Of a DNA stretch of 64,000 nt, positions 62,881 to 64,000 are shown piece after piece. The first letter of the stretch is position 1; every line of letters starts with the position of its first letter. Source of the stretch: Pusillimonas caeni. GTDB lineage: Bacteria; Pseudomonadota; Gammaproteobacteria; Burkholderiales; Burkholderiaceae_B. The position numbers and the translations under genes were made by a program. The stretch is taken from NCBI RefSeq assembly GCF_003545815.1, contig NZ_PDUW01000005.1, positions 62,001-126,000 on the forward strand, read 5' to 3'. The notes beneath the pieces were generated by a model. That model saw nothing but the letters and a program-made list of their open reading frames with translations, did not search any database and had not been told where the DNA came from.

Positions 62881-62926
62881 TTCTATAGAGTTGAACCTTT
62901 TACTTCAAGCTCATGGCGTCCGGCGC

Positions 62927-62954
62927 AAAAACAAAAAGGCCGGCTAAGCCGGCC
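62927..62954 (-). terminator. rho-independent terminator after tRNA-Ser
   Basis: Minus strand: perfect stem GGCCGGC / GCCGGCC with TTA loop followed by TTTTTGTTTTTG, 16 bases beyond the encoded CCA end of tRNA-Ser. Confidence 0.8.
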
Positions 62955-62969
62955 CATTGTCGAAATTTC

Positions 62970-63060
62970 TGGCGGACAAGGGGGGATTCGAACCCCCGAT
63001 ACGCTATTCACGTATACACGCTTTCCAGGCGTGCGCCTTCAACCACTCGGCCACCTGTCC
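62970..63060 (-). tRNA. tRNA-Ser (anticodon GGA)
   Basis: Minus strand: acceptor GGACAGG pairs with CTTGTCC, D-arm GTGGCCGAGTGGTTGAAGGC, anticodon stem CACGC / GCGTG around loop CTGGAAA with anticodon GGA, a long class II variable arm (TATACGTGAATAGCGTAT), and GGTTCGAATCC in the T-arm. The 3' CCA is encoded. Confidence 0.95.
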
Positions 63061-63141
63061 TATTTCCATGCGCTCTGCAAATAAAGCAGCAAAGCGAAGT
63101 CCGCCATTTTAGCAGAATCGGGGGGCTTTGGCGCGGGCCGG

Positions 63142-63954
63142 CTAGCGTCCGTACTCCTCCAGGCGATAGCGGCGCGGCTTCAGGGCGCGGCAGACTTCGC
63201 GCACCACGCCCGACTGCGGCAGCGAGAGTCCGCTTTCGACGGCCATTTCCGAGACGATGGCCATGTCGTCCTCGGCCCAGGCCATGGTCTGCTTGCCCCA
63301 GGCGGCCAGCGAACCGTTGGTGGCGCTGCTGCTGAGCAAGGCCTGGCGCAGCGCAACGATGTTCACGTCGTAGGTCTGGGCAAGCGCCAGGGCCTCGTGG
63401 TTGGCGACCAGGCAGGCCCACAGTATCTGGTTGTTGGCGGCGCGCGATGCCTGAGCCGTGCCGATGCCGCCGGTGTGCACCACGTCCGATGAATAAGCTC
63501 GCATGACCGGCTCGAGCCTGTCGACCACTTTTTCTTCGCCGCCGACGAAAGACAGCAGCGTGCCTTCGTCCGCCGCCCAGGCGCCCCGGCACACGGTCGA
63601 ATCCATGATGATGAGATCGCGCTCGTCGCCCAGCCGGGCGAATTCGATCATGGACTTGGGATGGGTGGTGCTCATCACGGCAATGATGGCGCCCGGCCGC
63701 GCCAGTTCGATCAGCCCGCCGGGCGCGCACAGCAGCTCGCGCACCTCGACCTCGTAGCCGACGCAGATCAGCACCACCTCGGCTCGGGAAGCCAGTTCGG
63801 CCAGTTCGACGCACTGGCCGCCGCGTTCTTTGATGTCCGCCAGGCGCCCCGAGTCGCGCTCGCTGACGAGCACCTCGAAACCGGCGCGATTCAGGTGTCC
63901 GACGATGGGCATGCCCATGCGTCCGGCGCCTATGACTCCTACTGTCTTGATCAT
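63142..63954 (-). CDS. beta-hydroxyacid dehydrogenase-like protein (6PGDH/HIBADH family), catalytic Lys replaced
   Basis: 270 aa. N-terminal Rossmann GVIGAGRMGMPIVGHLNRAGFEVLVSER and the substrate segment MDSTVCRGAWAADEGTLLSFVGG identify the 3-hydroxyisobutyrate dehydrogenase family. In the catalytic segment the usual GxxxxxKxxNN reads GTAQASRAANNQ, so the conserved proton-donating Lys is Arg. The protein may have lost or altered activity, or be an imine reductase-like member. AAGG precedes the ATG; the preceding gene ends nine bases upstream. Confidence 0.88.
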   Translation of the reverse strand: MIKTVGVIGAGRMGMPIVGHLNRAGFEVLVSERDSGRLADIKERGGQCVELAELASRAEVVLICVGYEVEVRELLCAPGGLIELARPGAIIAVMSTTHPKSMIEFARLGDERDLIIMDSTVCRGAWAADEGTLLSFVGGEEKVVDRLEPVMRAYSSDVVHTGGIGTAQASRAANNQILWACLVANHEALALAQTYDVNIVALRQALLSSSATNGSLAAWGKQTMAWAEDDMAIVSEMAVESGLSLPQSGVVREVCRALKPRRYRLEEYGR

Positions 63955-63963
63955 GATGAACCT

Positions 63964-64000
63964 TCAGCTCTTGAATTCAAATCGCTTCTGCGTGATGGTG
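63964..64000 (-). CDS. C-terminal end of an unidentified gene (runs off right edge)
   Basis: A minus-strand frame reading TITQKRFEFKS and stopping at 63964-63966, nine bases before the dehydrogenase start. Spacing and frame suggest it is the preceding gene of the same operon, but the piece is too short to identify. Confidence 0.35.
   Translation of the reverse strand, partial: TITQKRFEFKS

Overview
The window is GC-rich DNA from a betaproteobacterium, most likely family Alcaligenaceae (Bordetella / Achromobacter / Pusillimonas-like). The grounds are protein flavour, the rnhA - methyltransferase / gloB - mltD - fabI neighbourhood, and lipid A-modification-type genes at the left end. This assignment is from family recognition, not from a database search. 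Two tRNA genes (Val-CAC, Ser-GGA) are present, and no rRNA, CRISPR array or intact insertion sequence was seen.

Layout. 0-2.7 kb: a ChbG/YdjC-type deacetylase, a GtrA-type small membrane protein and a GtrB/ArnC-type glycosyltransferase, resembling the Bordetella Lgm lipid A glucosamine system but without an ArnT-type transferase in view. 2.9-5.1 kb: a nitric-oxide response operon (truncated haemoglobin, NnrS, NsrR) behind a clear NsrR palindrome. 5.1-9.2 kb: serA, a bacteriohemerythrin, pirin with a divergent LysR regulator, and a 2-aminomuconate deaminase-like protein. 9.4-15.7 kb: an iron/siderophore block in which a small-protein/PepSY reductase operon converges on a periplasmic esterase plus TonB-dependent receptor pair; the receptor has a strong Fur box. 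15.7-16.2 kb: a guanidine-II (mini-ykkC) riboswitch and its SugE/Gdx exporter.

16.3-32.5 kb is a patchwork accessory region. It holds two MFS transporters, a YqaA membrane protein, a frameshifted glyoxalase-like gene, a patatin, an SOS-boxed radical SAM gene, a Phd/PIN toxin-antitoxin pair, a carotenoid oxygenase, a GH18 lipoprotein, a decapitated PIN toxin next to an intact RHH antitoxin, a ThDP enzyme, and a DUF2239 gene behind twin palindromic operators.

32.5-54.5 kb is mostly housekeeping or conserved metabolism: tRNA-Val, an acyl-CoA ligase / acyl-CoA dehydrogenase / thioesterase cluster, a TetR regulator with an extra transposase-type HTH domain, dnaQ, an RND efflux pair, rnhA, gloB, mltD, fabI, a GST, a nitronate monooxygenase, trhO, a 2-hydroxyacid dehydrogenase, a LysR regulator with divergent mmsA, and an aromatic aminotransferase. 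54.5-64 kb: a DUF457 membrane protein, a 600-bp gene-free stretch with two large hairpins, a flavin-dependent monooxygenase / flavin reductase / AraC unit, two cyclic-di-GMP proteins (the first frameshifted near its C-terminus), a small membrane protein, tRNA-Ser and a beta-hydroxyacid dehydrogenase-like protein.

The least explained structure is the pair of hairpins at 55.7-56.0 kb. They carry an identical 43-nt centre in opposite orientation, each enclosed by a different but perfectly paired set of arms. The most solid regulatory calls are the guanidine-II riboswitch, the NsrR box, the LexA box and the Fur box.
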